A DNA stretch of 64,000 bases from an uncultured Kangiella sp. (GCA_947503345.1 CANNCW010000004.1:62001-126000); one strand, 5' to 3'. Positions 49,004 to 57,930 are shown, numbered from the stretch's first letter. Numbers and translations are program-made. Notes: a model not told the origin generated them from the sequence alone.

Positions 49004-49728
49004 AAATTATGAGAAAAAAACAACAAGGTTTCACATTAATTGAATATATGGTGGCGATTACCATAGGACTTATTTTGCTTGCTGGATTGGGCTCATTCTT
49101 TTTGGGGATGAACAATTCAGTAAGAGCTCAAAGAGCGATAAGTGAAGTTCAAGAAAATGGCCGTTTTGCACTTTATTTTCTAACTACTGATATTCAAAAA
49201 GCTGGCTGGAAAGATCCTGAAACTGGGGTTATAGGTGGTTCGACCAGAAATTATATTGATTTGGCTGGAACTAGCGATGGGAATGGAGCGGACTCAACTG
49301 ATACTGTGGCTATTCGATATGAATCTGGTGCAAACTGCTTAGGCGAAGAAGTTACTGGTGTTGTTGTAAATCAGTATTTAGTTGAAGATGACAGTTTAAA
49401 GTGTAACACCGGTGCTAGAAGCGAACCTATTATAGACGGTGTAGAAGCTTTGCACTTCACCTATGGAATTGATGTCAATATAGATGGTAGCCCTGATAAG
49501 TATGTTTCAGCAACTGAGTTGCTCGCTTCACCTGAGGAAGCTGAGGATGTTGCTTCTGTGAAAGTGACTATGGTACTAGTTAGCGATACTGATGTTTCGA
49601 GCACCAGTCGTACTCAAAGCTTTACTATTAATGGGCAGACTTATACCACAGCTTCGGATAAAAAGCTTCGTCGCCTTTTTTCGACCACTATCTTTTTGCC
49701 AAACAGACCGAAGTTTATCGGTTCGTAA
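49000..49728 (+). CDS. pilW: Type IV pilus minor pilin PilW
   Basis: 242 aa, prepilin leader ending QQGFTLIEYMVAITIGLILL (cleavage Gly/Phe). The first ATG at 49000 forms an ATGA with the pilV stop; ATG at 49009 is the alternative. VQENGRFALYFLTTDIQKAGW is the typical PilW stretch after the helix. It is shorter than many PilW proteins, which often exceed 300 aa. Forms the pilus-tip priming complex with PilV and PilX. Confidence 0.88.
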   Translation: MKIMRKKQQGFTLIEYMVAITIGLILLAGLGSFFLGMNNSVRAQRAISEVQENGRFALYFLTTDIQKAGWKDPETGVIGGSTRNYIDLAGTSDGNGADSTDTVAIRYESGANCLGEEVTGVVVNQYLVEDDSLKCNTGARSEPIIDGVEALHFTYGIDVNIDGSPDKYVSATELLASPEEAEDVASVKVTMVLVSDTDVSSTSRTQSFTINGQTYTTASDKKLRRLFSTTIFLPNRPKFIGS

Positions 49729-49740
49729 TAGGAGTTAATA

Positions 49741-50322
49741 ATGTTAAATAAACAAAGTGGAGCAACTCTAGGTATAGTGTTAGTGTTTTTATTAATTTTA
49801 ACTGTATTAGCCGTTACAAGTATGTCGGGCTCTATAATTCAGCAAAAATCTTCTACCAATATGTATTTAGAGTCAGAATCTTTTCACGTTGCGGATAGTG
49901 CAATTTCTGCATTAGTAAACGCTGATAGATTAAATGAAAGAGCTCTTTATGGAACAGAATTTACAGATGATATTGCAAATGTTGATCCTGATACAGGTGA
50001 GGTTGACCCAATTATCCCCTATTTTTGTATAGGAGAGAGTGGAAAAGTAACTAAACAGGATACAAAAGATGCCTGTGTGGGTACGAATTTTGATGGTATC
50101 GGCGGTTTGTCTGCTATAGCAAAAATAGAATATTTAGGGTGTAAAACATGCCCAGGAAATGAATTTGGTGGTTTGATTGGTTGTAATGCTTGGAAAATAA
50201 CGGGTTTTTCTGATGTCGCATCTTCTAGCCAGAGTGAAGTTAATAATTGGGTTGTGAAAACCGCGGGCTGTTCAAGCGGTACTGGAACATCTGGAACGCA
50301 GCCTATTTTAGGAGGATCGTAA
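49741..50322 (+). CDS. pilX: Type IV pilus minor pilin PilX
   Basis: 193 aa. The N-terminus KQSGATLGIVLVFLLILTVL is the PilX form, in which the prepilin helix follows a Gly-Ala instead of Gly-Phe; Glu at +5 is absent, as in other PilX/GspK-like minor pilins. SESFHVADSAISALVN matches the PilX N-terminal domain. Its stop overlaps the pilY1 start by one base (TAATG). Confidence 0.85.
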   Translation: MLNKQSGATLGIVLVFLLILTVLAVTSMSGSIIQQKSSTNMYLESESFHVADSAISALVNADRLNERALYGTEFTDDIANVDPDTGEVDPIIPYFCIGESGKVTKQDTKDACVGTNFDGIGGLSAIAKIEYLGCKTCPGNEFGGLIGCNAWKITGFSDVASSSQSEVNNWVVKTAGCSSGTGTSGTQPILGGS

Positions 50323-53300
50323 TGTTTAAGAAAACTTTAATTTCAGTTTTAACAGCGGGCTATATCCTGGCTCCTTTTGTAGGTGGAGTGGCTAAAGCGG
50401 ATGATACTGAAGTATATTTTAATGATGCGGGTTTAATTACAAATACTGCTAACCCCAAAGTTGTCATTGCGCTTGAATGGTCTTCAAATACTAATGGTGC
50501 TGATAGACTGGCAAACCTCCGAACTGCATTCAAAGCTGTGGCTTCTAATGATAAATTTTTGGGAAAAGTTGATTTAGGTGTTTTAATTTATTATAGCACT
50601 AGAAATTCAACTTCAGCTAAAACAGAAAGAGCTGTTTTACCGGTAGATGCTATTGATGATGACGGTGAGAATTTTGCACAATTTGTTGATAATGAGCTAG
50701 TTGCAGGTTCATTAAGTGGTGGTCCGGCTTTAGTTAAAGGCTATACGGAAGTTGCTCGTTATTTTCAAGGTATGACAAGGGAGTTCGGCAATACTCCAAA
50801 GCACAAAGGCTTAGGGTTTGACTTATCTTCAGAGGCTATATCAGGTGCTGGCTATAAAAATTTATTAGCTGATGCTAATTGTGGTGGGAACGCTGTTATT
50901 CTAATTTCGGGAGGCCAGCCTGGCAACAATAGAGGTACTTCTGAGCAAATCAAAGAAGTCACTAAAGGTAATTGTGGTGCTTGTAATTCGGCAGCTGATG
51001 TTGCCAAATACCTAAAGGCTAAAAAAGTAGATACCTATACAGTGTTTACGGGTGGTAAGCAGGTTCAATTATTGCAAAATTTACAAAACATTAGTACTGC
51101 TAGTGAGACTGGTGATACTTTTGTATGGAACGGTGTTGACCCAAATGCATTGAGTGATTTTATAGCCGCTTCTATTGAAAAAGTTTTAGAACAAGGCTCT
51201 AGTTTCGTACAGGCTGGTGTAACTGTTTCACAGCAAAACCGTTTACAACAAGATAACCATTTATATTTTTCTCAGTTCCAACCTGATAGTAAAGAGCGTT
51301 GGCCAGGTAATCTAAAAAGATATCGAGTTGATACTATTACTGTAGGAGATGAAAAAGAAAACATCTTGGTTGATGCAAAAAGCAATCCTGCAGTCAATGA
51401 CAAAGGTTTCTTCAGAAATGGAGATCCTGTTGAGGATGGCGGTTATACGGCTCAGAGTTTTTGGGATGCTGATGGAGTTTCAGATGGTAATAATGTTCGT
51501 TTTGGTGGTGCCACAGAAGCATTGTCTAAATTACTAAAACTTGGTGACCCAGTTACTTTAAATGATGGTAGTACTATAAACCCATTTATAAACTTTGATA
51601 GAACTGTATATTCAAATTACAAAGTGACAGGCGGAGATAACTTGAAAAGCTTCGAGTCGGATTATACCAGCACTGATTTTGGTTTTAATTCTGCTCAAGC
51701 TTGGGAAGATTATGTTAATCAAGCTAGGGGTTTGTTAGTGTCTACGCAATATAATTTGGATGCTGATGGAAATATTTTAGAGCCCTTGGATGGATATAAA
51801 GTTGCGACTGTAGGTTCAATGGGAGACCCTCTGCATAGTGTTCCAAAAATTGTTAAATATGCTAGTGGCAAAGAGATTGCTTTCTTTGCGACTAATATGG
51901 GTTATTTGCACGCAGTAGAAATTAGCTCAGCATCTGGTAAAGAGGAGTGGGCTTATATTCCAGATGAATTTGTAACTAAATTGGATGACTTTTATGATGA
52001 TGTCGTTATCAGTAAAGCTGAGGATCATCAATACGGTTTAGATGGACAAATTTCTATTGTCCATCAAGATAAAAATTTAGACACCATAGTAGACTCCGGT
52101 GAAAAGGTTTTCATGATAGTAGGTATGCGTAGAGGCGGAAATATTTATCATGTTCTTGATATTTCTAGTTTAAATTCACCAAAGTTTTTATATAAGTTTG
52201 AAGCAAAGGCAAGCGGCATCAATCCGGGCCAATCTTGGCCTGAGCCTCAAATCGGCAATATACAAATAGGTGACAGCATTAAAACTGTTATGATGCTTGG
52301 TGGAGGTTATGATAAAGCTCGTGATGACGCTGTGAATTATAAGAAGGTTGTAGTTAATGGCGTAACAAGAGAAGTTATTGATGGAATAGCCTATAACGAT
52401 AAGCCCGCAAATACCCAAGGCAACGGCCTTTTCATAATAGATATTAATTCAGGCGCTGTGATCTGGAGCACTAATAAAACCAGTGACGGCACTGCGATTA
52501 AAGACAGTATTGCAGCTGAAGTTACGCCATTTGGTTTTAATCAAGAGGGTTTGATAGAGCATTTTTATGCTGCCGATACTGGTGGTAATGTTTATCGTGT
52601 AGATATTGATAATGAACGTTCTAAAGAGTCAGGAGGTGGTGTTTTTGCAGAAGCAAAGCATATTGCAGATCTTAATGTTGATACTGGCAAGGCTGATAAT
52701 CGTCGCATCTATTACTCTCCAACTGCTGCTGTTATAGAAGGAGCGGGTATTACTCCTTTTGTAGGAATCGCTATTGGTACTGGTTATAGAGCTCATCCGC
52801 TTGATGAAACTGTTTCTGATTATTTTTATATGATTAAGGATAGTTCTGTACTTAATAATAAAGAAGTTGTTAAGTTAACCCATAGTGATTTAGTTGATGT
52901 TACGCCTTATGTTAATGCTACTGATGCAGAGAATTCAGGGATTGATTTTGATGCCATTAAGGGCTGGAAAATACAACTAAAAAGAACTGGGGAAAAAGTT
53001 TTAGCTGAAGCTAGAATAATTAACAATAAAATTGCATTCACGAGTTATGTTCCGACAGCCAAAAGAATTAATACTTGTTCTGTGGTGATTGGTAGTGGAT
53101 CGTTATACGGGGTTAATGTAATCGACGGAACTTCTTTCTTTGATGAAAATACGCGTTCTATCGACGATGTTTATCCAGGTATACCCCCAGCATATCAACT
53201 ACTATTTTTGGAAGATGGTTTCGTAGGGTTAGTTGGTAATAATATAATCAAAGGCGAGTTAGGCAACCCCTATCAAGCCGGTATAACGTCTGGTTTAGAT

Positions 53301-53348
53301 AAAACTAAGCGTATGAATTGGCAAAAGGTAGATACAAATGGAAAATAA
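50322..53348 (+). CDS. pilY1: Type IV pilus tip adhesin/regulator PilY1
   Basis: Large secreted protein at the pilus tip that promotes pilus extension and adhesion. The start at 50322 (MFKKTLISVLTAGYIL), coupled to pilX, gives 1008 aa with a signal peptide ending VAKA; an upstream ATG at 50247 lies inside pilX. Residues about 30-300 resemble a von Willebrand A-like region. The C-terminal PilY beta-propeller includes FFATNMGYLHAVEISSASG and a calcium-loop pattern D-x-N-x-D-x3-D (DKNLDTIVD, about residue 584). It overlaps fimT by 11 bp. Confidence 0.92.
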   Translation: MFKKTLISVLTAGYILAPFVGGVAKADDTEVYFNDAGLITNTANPKVVIALEWSSNTNGADRLANLRTAFKAVASNDKFLGKVDLGVLIYYSTRNSTSAKTERAVLPVDAIDDDGENFAQFVDNELVAGSLSGGPALVKGYTEVARYFQGMTREFGNTPKHKGLGFDLSSEAISGAGYKNLLADANCGGNAVILISGGQPGNNRGTSEQIKEVTKGNCGACNSAADVAKYLKAKKVDTYTVFTGGKQVQLLQNLQNISTASETGDTFVWNGVDPNALSDFIAASIEKVLEQGSSFVQAGVTVSQQNRLQQDNHLYFSQFQPDSKERWPGNLKRYRVDTITVGDEKENILVDAKSNPAVNDKGFFRNGDPVEDGGYTAQSFWDADGVSDGNNVRFGGATEALSKLLKLGDPVTLNDGSTINPFINFDRTVYSNYKVTGGDNLKSFESDYTSTDFGFNSAQAWEDYVNQARGLLVSTQYNLDADGNILEPLDGYKVATVGSMGDPLHSVPKIVKYASGKEIAFFATNMGYLHAVEISSASGKEEWAYIPDEFVTKLDDFYDDVVISKAEDHQYGLDGQISIVHQDKNLDTIVDSGEKVFMIVGMRRGGNIYHVLDISSLNSPKFLYKFEAKASGINPGQSWPEPQIGNIQIGDSIKTVMMLGGGYDKARDDAVNYKKVVVNGVTREVIDGIAYNDKPANTQGNGLFIIDINSGAVIWSTNKTSDGTAIKDSIAAEVTPFGFNQEGLIEHFYAADTGGNVYRVDIDNERSKESGGGVFAEAKHIADLNVDTGKADNRRIYYSPTAAVIEGAGITPFVGIAIGTGYRAHPLDETVSDYFYMIKDSSVLNNKEVVKLTHSDLVDVTPYVNATDAENSGIDFDAIKGWKIQLKRTGEKVLAEARIINNKIAFTSYVPTAKRINTCSVVIGSGSLYGVNVIDGTSFFDENTRSIDDVYPGIPPAYQLLFLEDGFVGLVGNNIIKGELGNPYQAGITSGLDKTKRMNWQKVDTNGK

Positions 53349-53775
53349 AGCTTTTACATTAGTAGAATTGATCGTGACCATTAGTATAGTTGCGATCATG
53401 GCTGCAATTGCTATACCATCTTTTAATAATATGATTTTAAACAGTCGTTTAGCATCTTTCTCTAATGACTTTGTTAACTCTGTTGCACTAGCCAAAAATA
53501 CTGCTGTTTCACAACGAGCTACGGTCCAAATTGCGCCGATAGATGGTAGTTGGAATAACGGATGGCAAGTTCTGTCAGGAGGAGAAACACTGGGTACTTT
53601 TGATGCGCTAAATCAGTTAAAACTAGCGGAGGAACCTGTTGCCATTAACATTTCTTCGAAAGGTTTTTTAGTTAATTTGGAACCTTGGGCGGGGATAAAG
53701 GCTTGTGATAAAAGAGATAAATGTCGTGAGATAACCGTTTCTATTTCAGGATTTACAAAAGTAGTTAAAAGTTAG
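53338..53775 (+). CDS. Minor pseudopilin, FimT/GspH type
   Basis: 145-aa prepilin with leader MENKA and cleavage before FTLVELIVTISIVAIMAAIA (Glu at +5). The GspH-like domain is recognised by NSRLASFSNDFVNSVALAKN, followed by a Cys pair (KACDKRDKC) near the end. In many relatives a FimT/FimU gene stands at the head of the cluster; here it lies after pilY1. Confidence 0.88.
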   Translation: MENKAFTLVELIVTISIVAIMAAIAIPSFNNMILNSRLASFSNDFVNSVALAKNTAVSQRATVQIAPIDGSWNNGWQVLSGGETLGTFDALNQLKLAEEPVAINISSKGFLVNLEPWAGIKACDKRDKCREITVSISGFTKVVKS

Positions 53776-53782
53776 GTTTGAT

Positions 53783-54187
53783 ATGAAAAAAAATAAAGCA
53801 TTTACATTAGTTGAATTGATGATAGTGGTCGCGGTCATTGGAATTTTAGCAGCTATTGCCTATCCATCTTATCTAGAGCAAGTACGTAAAGGAAAAAGAA
53901 GCGATGCAAAACAAGCGTTATTAGCAGCAGCCGAAGCAGTAGAGAGATATAAAGCAGCTAATTTTTCTTATGCTGGTTTAAGTAATGATAATCTTAATAC
54001 AATTATTAGGACGCAAGTGCCTGGTGACGGAGCCCCATATTACAATATTAGTATTAACGTTAATGACGCTGGGACAAACTATTTATTGACAGCTACTGCG
54101 GTTAATACTATGGGTGGAGATGGGAACTATTCAATAAATCAGTCTGGTGAGAAAAAATATAAAGGAGCCACTGGCTGGAAGAAATAG
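53783..54187 (+). CDS. pilE: Type IV pilin-like protein PilE
   Basis: 134-aa prepilin with leader MKKNKA and helix FTLVELMIVVAVIGILAAIA. The DAKQALLAAAEAVERYKAAN helix and the following TNYLLTATAVNTMGGDGNYS match the PilE minor pilin found after pilY1. No Cys, so no C-terminal disulfide loop. It is the last gene of the pilus cluster. The operon probably ends in the 77-bp gap after it, though I see no terminator. Confidence 0.88.
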   Translation: MKKNKAFTLVELMIVVAVIGILAAIAYPSYLEQVRKGKRSDAKQALLAAAEAVERYKAANFSYAGLSNDNLNTIIRTQVPGDGAPYYNISINVNDAGTNYLLTATAVNTMGGDGNYSINQSGEKKYKGATGWKK

Positions 54188-54264
54188 TTATTCGACTTTC
54201 GAAATCTTGCCAATTAGCCTTCTTCATGTAGAATATTTATAAAACTATAGGAGAGGGCTTTTTT

Positions 54265-54975
54265 GTGCGCGCGAAAATTATCAGTTTTGTTCAAATGAAG
54301 GGAGGAGCAGGGAAGACAACTCTTTGTGCCAATATAGCTTCTACTTTATCAGATAGTGCTAACGTTCTAATGATAGATACGGATTATCCGCAGAGTTCTT
54401 TGGATACATGGTTTCAGATTCGAAATGAAAAATATGAAATTGAGAATCTGCAAGTTGCCACGGCCAAAAATTTGGCGCAACTCCAAAAGCTTGTTCGTGA
54501 TAATCTTGACGCCTACGACTATATTTTAATTGACGGCCATCCTCGTATTACCAATATAACCCGTGCTGTTCTGATGTTGTCAGATTTATCTTTAATTCCC
54601 CTTAGCCCTTCACAAGTTGAAGTTTGGTCAACTAAGCACTTAGCTGAAATCGTTGAAGAAGCAAAATCCGTTAATACCCATCTTGAAACTAGATTATGTT
54701 GGAACCGTTATCGCGTTCGAACTAATTCGGCTGAGGCTGTTGTTGCTGAAGCTAAACAGTTACTTAAAATTGATGATTTGCCAGCTAAACTGGGTAATAG
54801 AGTGGCTTATTTGGATTCCTTTGCTCAAGGCTTAACTGTCGCAGAGTGGCATGATCAAGCCGCAAAGATGGAAATATGGTCTTTAACTTCTGGTATTCAA
54901 CGTGTGTTATCTAAACAAGCTAATCACCGAATTAAAACGGAAGCTCAGGTAGATAAATTTGCTAAAGGCAAATAA
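54265..54975 (+). CDS. ParA/MinD-family ATPase, stand-alone
   Basis: 236 aa, starting at GTG 54265 after AGGAGAG. The deviant Walker A is MKGGAGKTT (with the signature Lys), Walker A' MIDTDYPQSSLDTW, Walker B DYILIDGHPRI. The catalytic Asp is within TDYPQ. No parB-like gene is next to it, and it is flanked by pilus and trp genes. It could position pili, a chemotaxis cluster or another cargo; there is no evidence here to choose. The basic tail (RIKTEAQVDKFAKGK) may bind DNA. Confidence 0.85.
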   Translation: MRAKIISFVQMKGGAGKTTLCANIASTLSDSANVLMIDTDYPQSSLDTWFQIRNEKYEIENLQVATAKNLAQLQKLVRDNLDAYDYILIDGHPRITNITRAVLMLSDLSLIPLSPSQVEVWSTKHLAEIVEEAKSVNTHLETRLCWNRYRVRTNSAEAVVAEAKQLLKIDDLPAKLGNRVAYLDSFAQGLTVAEWHDQAAKMEIWSLTSGIQRVLSKQANHRIKTEAQVDKFAKGK

Positions 54976-54979
54976 ATCC

Positions 54980-55008
54980 TTGACCAATTGATTGGAATCA
55001 ATTAATTT
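54980..55008 (+). promoter_or_regulatory. Candidate trp-operon promoter with 18-bp inverted repeat
   Basis: TTGACC (54980-54985) and TAATTT (55003-55008) are 17 bp apart. The spacer is almost wholly occupied by a perfect inverted repeat, AATTGATTGGAATCAATT (54986-55003), which would be covered by RNA polymerase and so is a strong operator candidate. It does not resemble the E. coli TrpR operator. The predicted start would be very near the first leader ATG at 55015. Confidence 0.55.
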
Positions 55009-55014
55009 ACTCGC

Positions 55015-55059
55015 ATGAAGACATTAAGCGCAAATATTATTTGGTGGCACGTTACTTAG
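55015..55059 (+). CDS. trp leader peptide 1
   Basis: A 14-residue ORF, MKTLSANIIWWHVT, with tandem Trp codons at 55042-55047 and stop TAG at 55057. The antiterminator segment AGCGGGCTT (55062-55070) starts just after the stop, as in classic trp attenuators, so a ribosome at the stop would mask it. No Shine-Dalgarno is visible. Confidence 0.88.
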   Translation: MKTLSANIIWWHVT

Positions 55060-55095
55060 GTAGCGGGCTTATTTGTACTTAAATTAAATATTGTT

Positions 55096-55130
55096 AAAGC
55101 CCGCACTTTTGAAGTTGCGGGCTTTTTTTT
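55096..55130 (+). terminator. trp attenuator 1 terminator (3:4 stem)
   Basis: AAAGCCCGCA/TGCGGGCTTT is a 10-bp perfect stem followed by T8. Segment 3 can instead pair exactly with AGCGGGCTT at 55062-55070 (2:3 antiterminator). Confidence 0.93.
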
Positions 55131-55145
55131 AACTAAAATTTAGAT

Positions 55146-55235
55146 ATGAGCATATTACTCAACAATCAAATGATTCAAAACTGGTGGTGGAACTGGATTC
55201 AGCGGGCTTTTGTTCGAGAATTTTTGTTGCATTAA
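55146..55235 (+). CDS. trp leader peptide 2
   Basis: A 29-residue ORF with four Trp codons as WWWNW (55182-55196); an in-frame ATG at 55170 would give a 21-residue form. The antiterminator segment AGCGGGCTTTTG (55201-55212) lies inside the ORF right after the Trp codons, and the stop is at 55233, before segment 3. No Shine-Dalgarno is visible. It lies 15 nt past the first attenuator's T tract. Confidence 0.87.
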   Translation: MSILLNNQMIQNWWWNWIQRAFVREFLLH

Positions 55236-55251
55236 GAAAATTACTATAGAC

Positions 55252-55284
55252 AAGCCCGCTTATCGAAAGAAAGCGGGTTTTTTT
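55252..55284 (+). terminator. trp attenuator 2 terminator (3:4 stem)
   Basis: CCCGCTT (55255-55261)/AAGCGGG (55271-55277) followed by T7, 47 bp before the DAHP synthase gene. Segment AAGCCCGCT can pair instead with AGCGGGCTT at 55201. The segments match those of attenuator 1 almost base for base. Confidence 0.92.
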
Positions 55285-55330
55285 GTGCCATTTGAAAACG
55301 AATTTATACATTTACTGATTAGGAAAAATT

Positions 55331-56365
55331 ATGATTATTATTTTAAAAGCTCAAGCAAGTGAAGCAGAAGCCAAGGAAGTTTTAACTGAAATTGAGCACG
55401 CTGGTTTACAGCCTTTGCATATGCCAGGAGTTGAAAGAACCGTACTTGGAGCTTTGGGTGATGAGCGCGTTTTGCAATCACTACACTTGGAGAAATATCC
55501 GCAGGTAGAAACGGTAAAGCCAATCCTCAGCAAATATAAACTGGTGAGTCGTGAAATATATCCACAAGATACAGTAATTCAATTAGGCAATACGCCTGTT
55601 GGATCTCAACAATTTGCTTTAATGGGCGGGCCTTGTGCGATTGAAAGTGAAGAGCAGTTGCTAGAAACAGCTCAGCATGTCAAAGTCGCTGGCGCAACAG
55701 TATTACGTGGAGGTGCTTTTAAACCGCGAACTAGCCCTTATTCTTTTCAGGGCTTAGGTGTTGATGGTTTAAGGATAATGCAGCAAGTCGGACAAGAAAC
55801 CGGTTTAGATACTATTACAGAGTTAGTGGATATTAAGGATTTAGATGATGTTGCTAATTACATTTCTGCAATCCAAATTGGCGCTCGAAATATGCAAAAT
55901 TATTCTCTGCTAAAAGCGGTTGGCGAAACCCAAAAACCGATACTCTTAAAAAGAGGCTTATCAGCAACTATTGAAGAGCTACTTTTAGCCGCAGAGTATA
56001 TTGTGGCGACTGGTAATCCAAACGTCATGATTTGTGAGCGCGGAATTCGTACTTTTGAAAATGCTACTCGAAATACATTGGACCTTAATGCAGTTGCCTT
56101 TATTAAAGAGAAAAGTCACTTACCAGTCATTGTTGATCCTTCGCATGGTACTGGGGTGAGAAACTTGGTCGCTCCGATGGCTAAAGCGGGCGTGGCTTGT
56201 GGTGCTGATGGTTTGATTATTGAGTGTCATAGAAAACCAGTGGAATCTGTTTCTGATGCGGCTCAGGCATTATCTCCGACTGAATACACCACATTATTAC
56301 AACAGCTTAAGCCATTCATCGAAGCCAGCGGTCGCAGTTTTAAACCATTATATAAAGCAGGTTAA
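55331..56365 (+). CDS. DAHP synthase, type I-beta with N-terminal regulatory domain
   Basis: First enzyme of aromatic synthesis, placed at the head of the trp operon. 344 aa. Residues 1-70 are the ferredoxin-like (FXD) domain (MIIILKAQASEAEAKEVLTE) that mediates feedback in Thermotoga-type enzymes. The barrel shows LMGGPCAIESEEQL, GGAFKPRTSPYSFQGLG, LLKRGLSATIEELL and VIVDPSHGTGVRN with metal ligands. It differs from the type I-alpha enzyme encoded with pheA in this window. The ATG is preceded by TTAGGAAAAATT. Behind two tandem trp attenuators, so its supply is tied to tryptophan. Confidence 0.95.
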   Translation: MIIILKAQASEAEAKEVLTEIEHAGLQPLHMPGVERTVLGALGDERVLQSLHLEKYPQVETVKPILSKYKLVSREIYPQDTVIQLGNTPVGSQQFALMGGPCAIESEEQLLETAQHVKVAGATVLRGGAFKPRTSPYSFQGLGVDGLRIMQQVGQETGLDTITELVDIKDLDDVANYISAIQIGARNMQNYSLLKAVGETQKPILLKRGLSATIEELLLAAEYIVATGNPNVMICERGIRTFENATRNTLDLNAVAFIKEKSHLPVIVDPSHGTGVRNLVAPMAKAGVACGADGLIIECHRKPVESVSDAAQALSPTEYTTLLQQLKPFIEASGRSFKPLYKAG

Positions 56366-56373
56366 AAGCTATC

Positions 56374-57930
56374 ATGAAAGTGAATACCTTAGTTAAAAAG
56401 ATAAACTTGTCGCTGAACCCTTTAGAGGCATATAAGCGTTTATGTAATGGTGGCAATAAAAAGGACAGTTTATTATTTGAAACTGCTGAAGTGGCAAGCC
56501 ATGCGAACCCCAAAAGTATTATCGCTGTTTCAAGCGCGGTAAAAATTTGCTCCTTAAATAATAGTGTTGTTATTGAAGCTTTAAACGCCAATGGTCAAGC
56601 ATTCTTAGATGGCTTGGATTGCACTGGATTGAATAGTTTTGAAGTTGAAAGTACTAATAGCAAAATTAAGCTCAACTTAAAGAGTATAGATGCTTGCAAT
56701 AGTGAAGATGAGCGTTTAATTCAAGACTCAGTATTAAGTGTTTTACGATTACTAAAACAGCAACTAGCCACTGGGAATAATGAAGATGATACTACTAGTT
56801 ACTTTTTAGGAGCCTTTAGTTTTGACTTGGTTGATCAATTTGAGAGTTTGCCTTCTGTTAAAAAAAGTGATGAAGACTATGTTTTTTACTTAGCGGATCA
56901 GCTTCTTGTTCAATCACTTGATAACAATTCTGGACAAATTATTGTTAAGGGTTTTGCAAAAAATTCGGACAATAATGTTCACCTTGGTCTGAAACTCGCC
57001 GAGTTAGAATCTTTACTCCAGAAGGAAATAGTAATGTCAGAAAATAAGTGTTTTACAGATAAGGTTGCTGTAGATATTTCTGATGAAGAATTTTCCAAAC
57101 AAGTAGTTAGTGCTAAACAACATATTGTCGATGGTGATGTATTCCAAGTGGTTTTATCTAGAAACTATACCATTAATTGTCCAGCGCCAATTTCAGCGTA
57201 TCAAAAATTACGCGAGACTAATCCTAGCCCCTATATGTTTTATCTTAACTTTGGTGACAAGCAGCTTTTTGGAGCTAGTCCAGAGAGTTGTTTGAAAGTG
57301 ACCCATAATAAGGAAGTAAGCCTTTACCCCATTGCAGGTACTCGTAAAAGAGCTTTTAATCATTCGGGGATTAATTATGAGCGTGATTCTCAAATTGAAT
57401 ATCAGCTAATCGATGATGAAAAGGAAACAGCTGAACATATGATGTTAGTGGATTTAGCGCGTAATGATTTAGCCAGAATTGTTGAACCTAATAGCCGTAA
57501 AATCACCCAGTTAAAGCAAGTGGTGAAGTACTCCCATGTAATGCATTTAGTTTCTGAAGTTAAGGGCAAGCTACAAAGTGACATAGATCCACTGGATGCT
57601 TATAAAGCTTGCGCCAACATGGGGACGTTAACAGGGGCTCCAAAAATTAAAGCAGTGGAGATAATACGAAAATATGAGAAATCCAGTAGAGGTTTTTACG
57701 GTGGAGCAGTAGCAGTATTTAACGCACTTGATGAATTCGATAGCGCTATTGTTATCCGTTCCGCATTAGTTAGAAATCAACGGGCAACCATTACTGCTGG
57801 AGCAGGTATTGTGCATGATTCAATTCCATTTGAAGAAGCTAAAGAAACCGAAAATAAAGCAAAAGCCGTTATTAATGCATGTTTAGCAGCTTTCAATTCT
57901 CCTCATAAAGCACCAGGAGAAGTGGCATGA
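56374..57930 (+). CDS. trpE: Anthranilate synthase component I
   Basis: Converts chorismate plus ammonia to anthranilate. 518 aa. An N-terminal Trp-binding region contains LLFETAEV, the counterpart of the LLES feedback element in enteric TrpE. The chorismate-binding domain carries VVLSRNYTINCPAPISAYQ, LMLVDLARNDLARI-type core residues, GTLTGAPKIKAVEII and GFYGGAVAVF. It is 8 bp after the DAHP synthase and overlaps trpG by 4 bp. Confidence 0.97.
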   Translation: MKVNTLVKKINLSLNPLEAYKRLCNGGNKKDSLLFETAEVASHANPKSIIAVSSAVKICSLNNSVVIEALNANGQAFLDGLDCTGLNSFEVESTNSKIKLNLKSIDACNSEDERLIQDSVLSVLRLLKQQLATGNNEDDTTSYFLGAFSFDLVDQFESLPSVKKSDEDYVFYLADQLLVQSLDNNSGQIIVKGFAKNSDNNVHLGLKLAELESLLQKEIVMSENKCFTDKVAVDISDEEFSKQVVSAKQHIVDGDVFQVVLSRNYTINCPAPISAYQKLRETNPSPYMFYLNFGDKQLFGASPESCLKVTHNKEVSLYPIAGTRKRAFNHSGINYERDSQIEYQLIDDEKETAEHMMLVDLARNDLARIVEPNSRKITQLKQVVKYSHVMHLVSEVKGKLQSDIDPLDAYKACANMGTLTGAPKIKAVEIIRKYEKSSRGFYGGAVAVFNALDEFDSAIVIRSALVRNQRATITAGAGIVHDSIPFEEAKETENKAKAVINACLAAFNSPHKAPGEVA

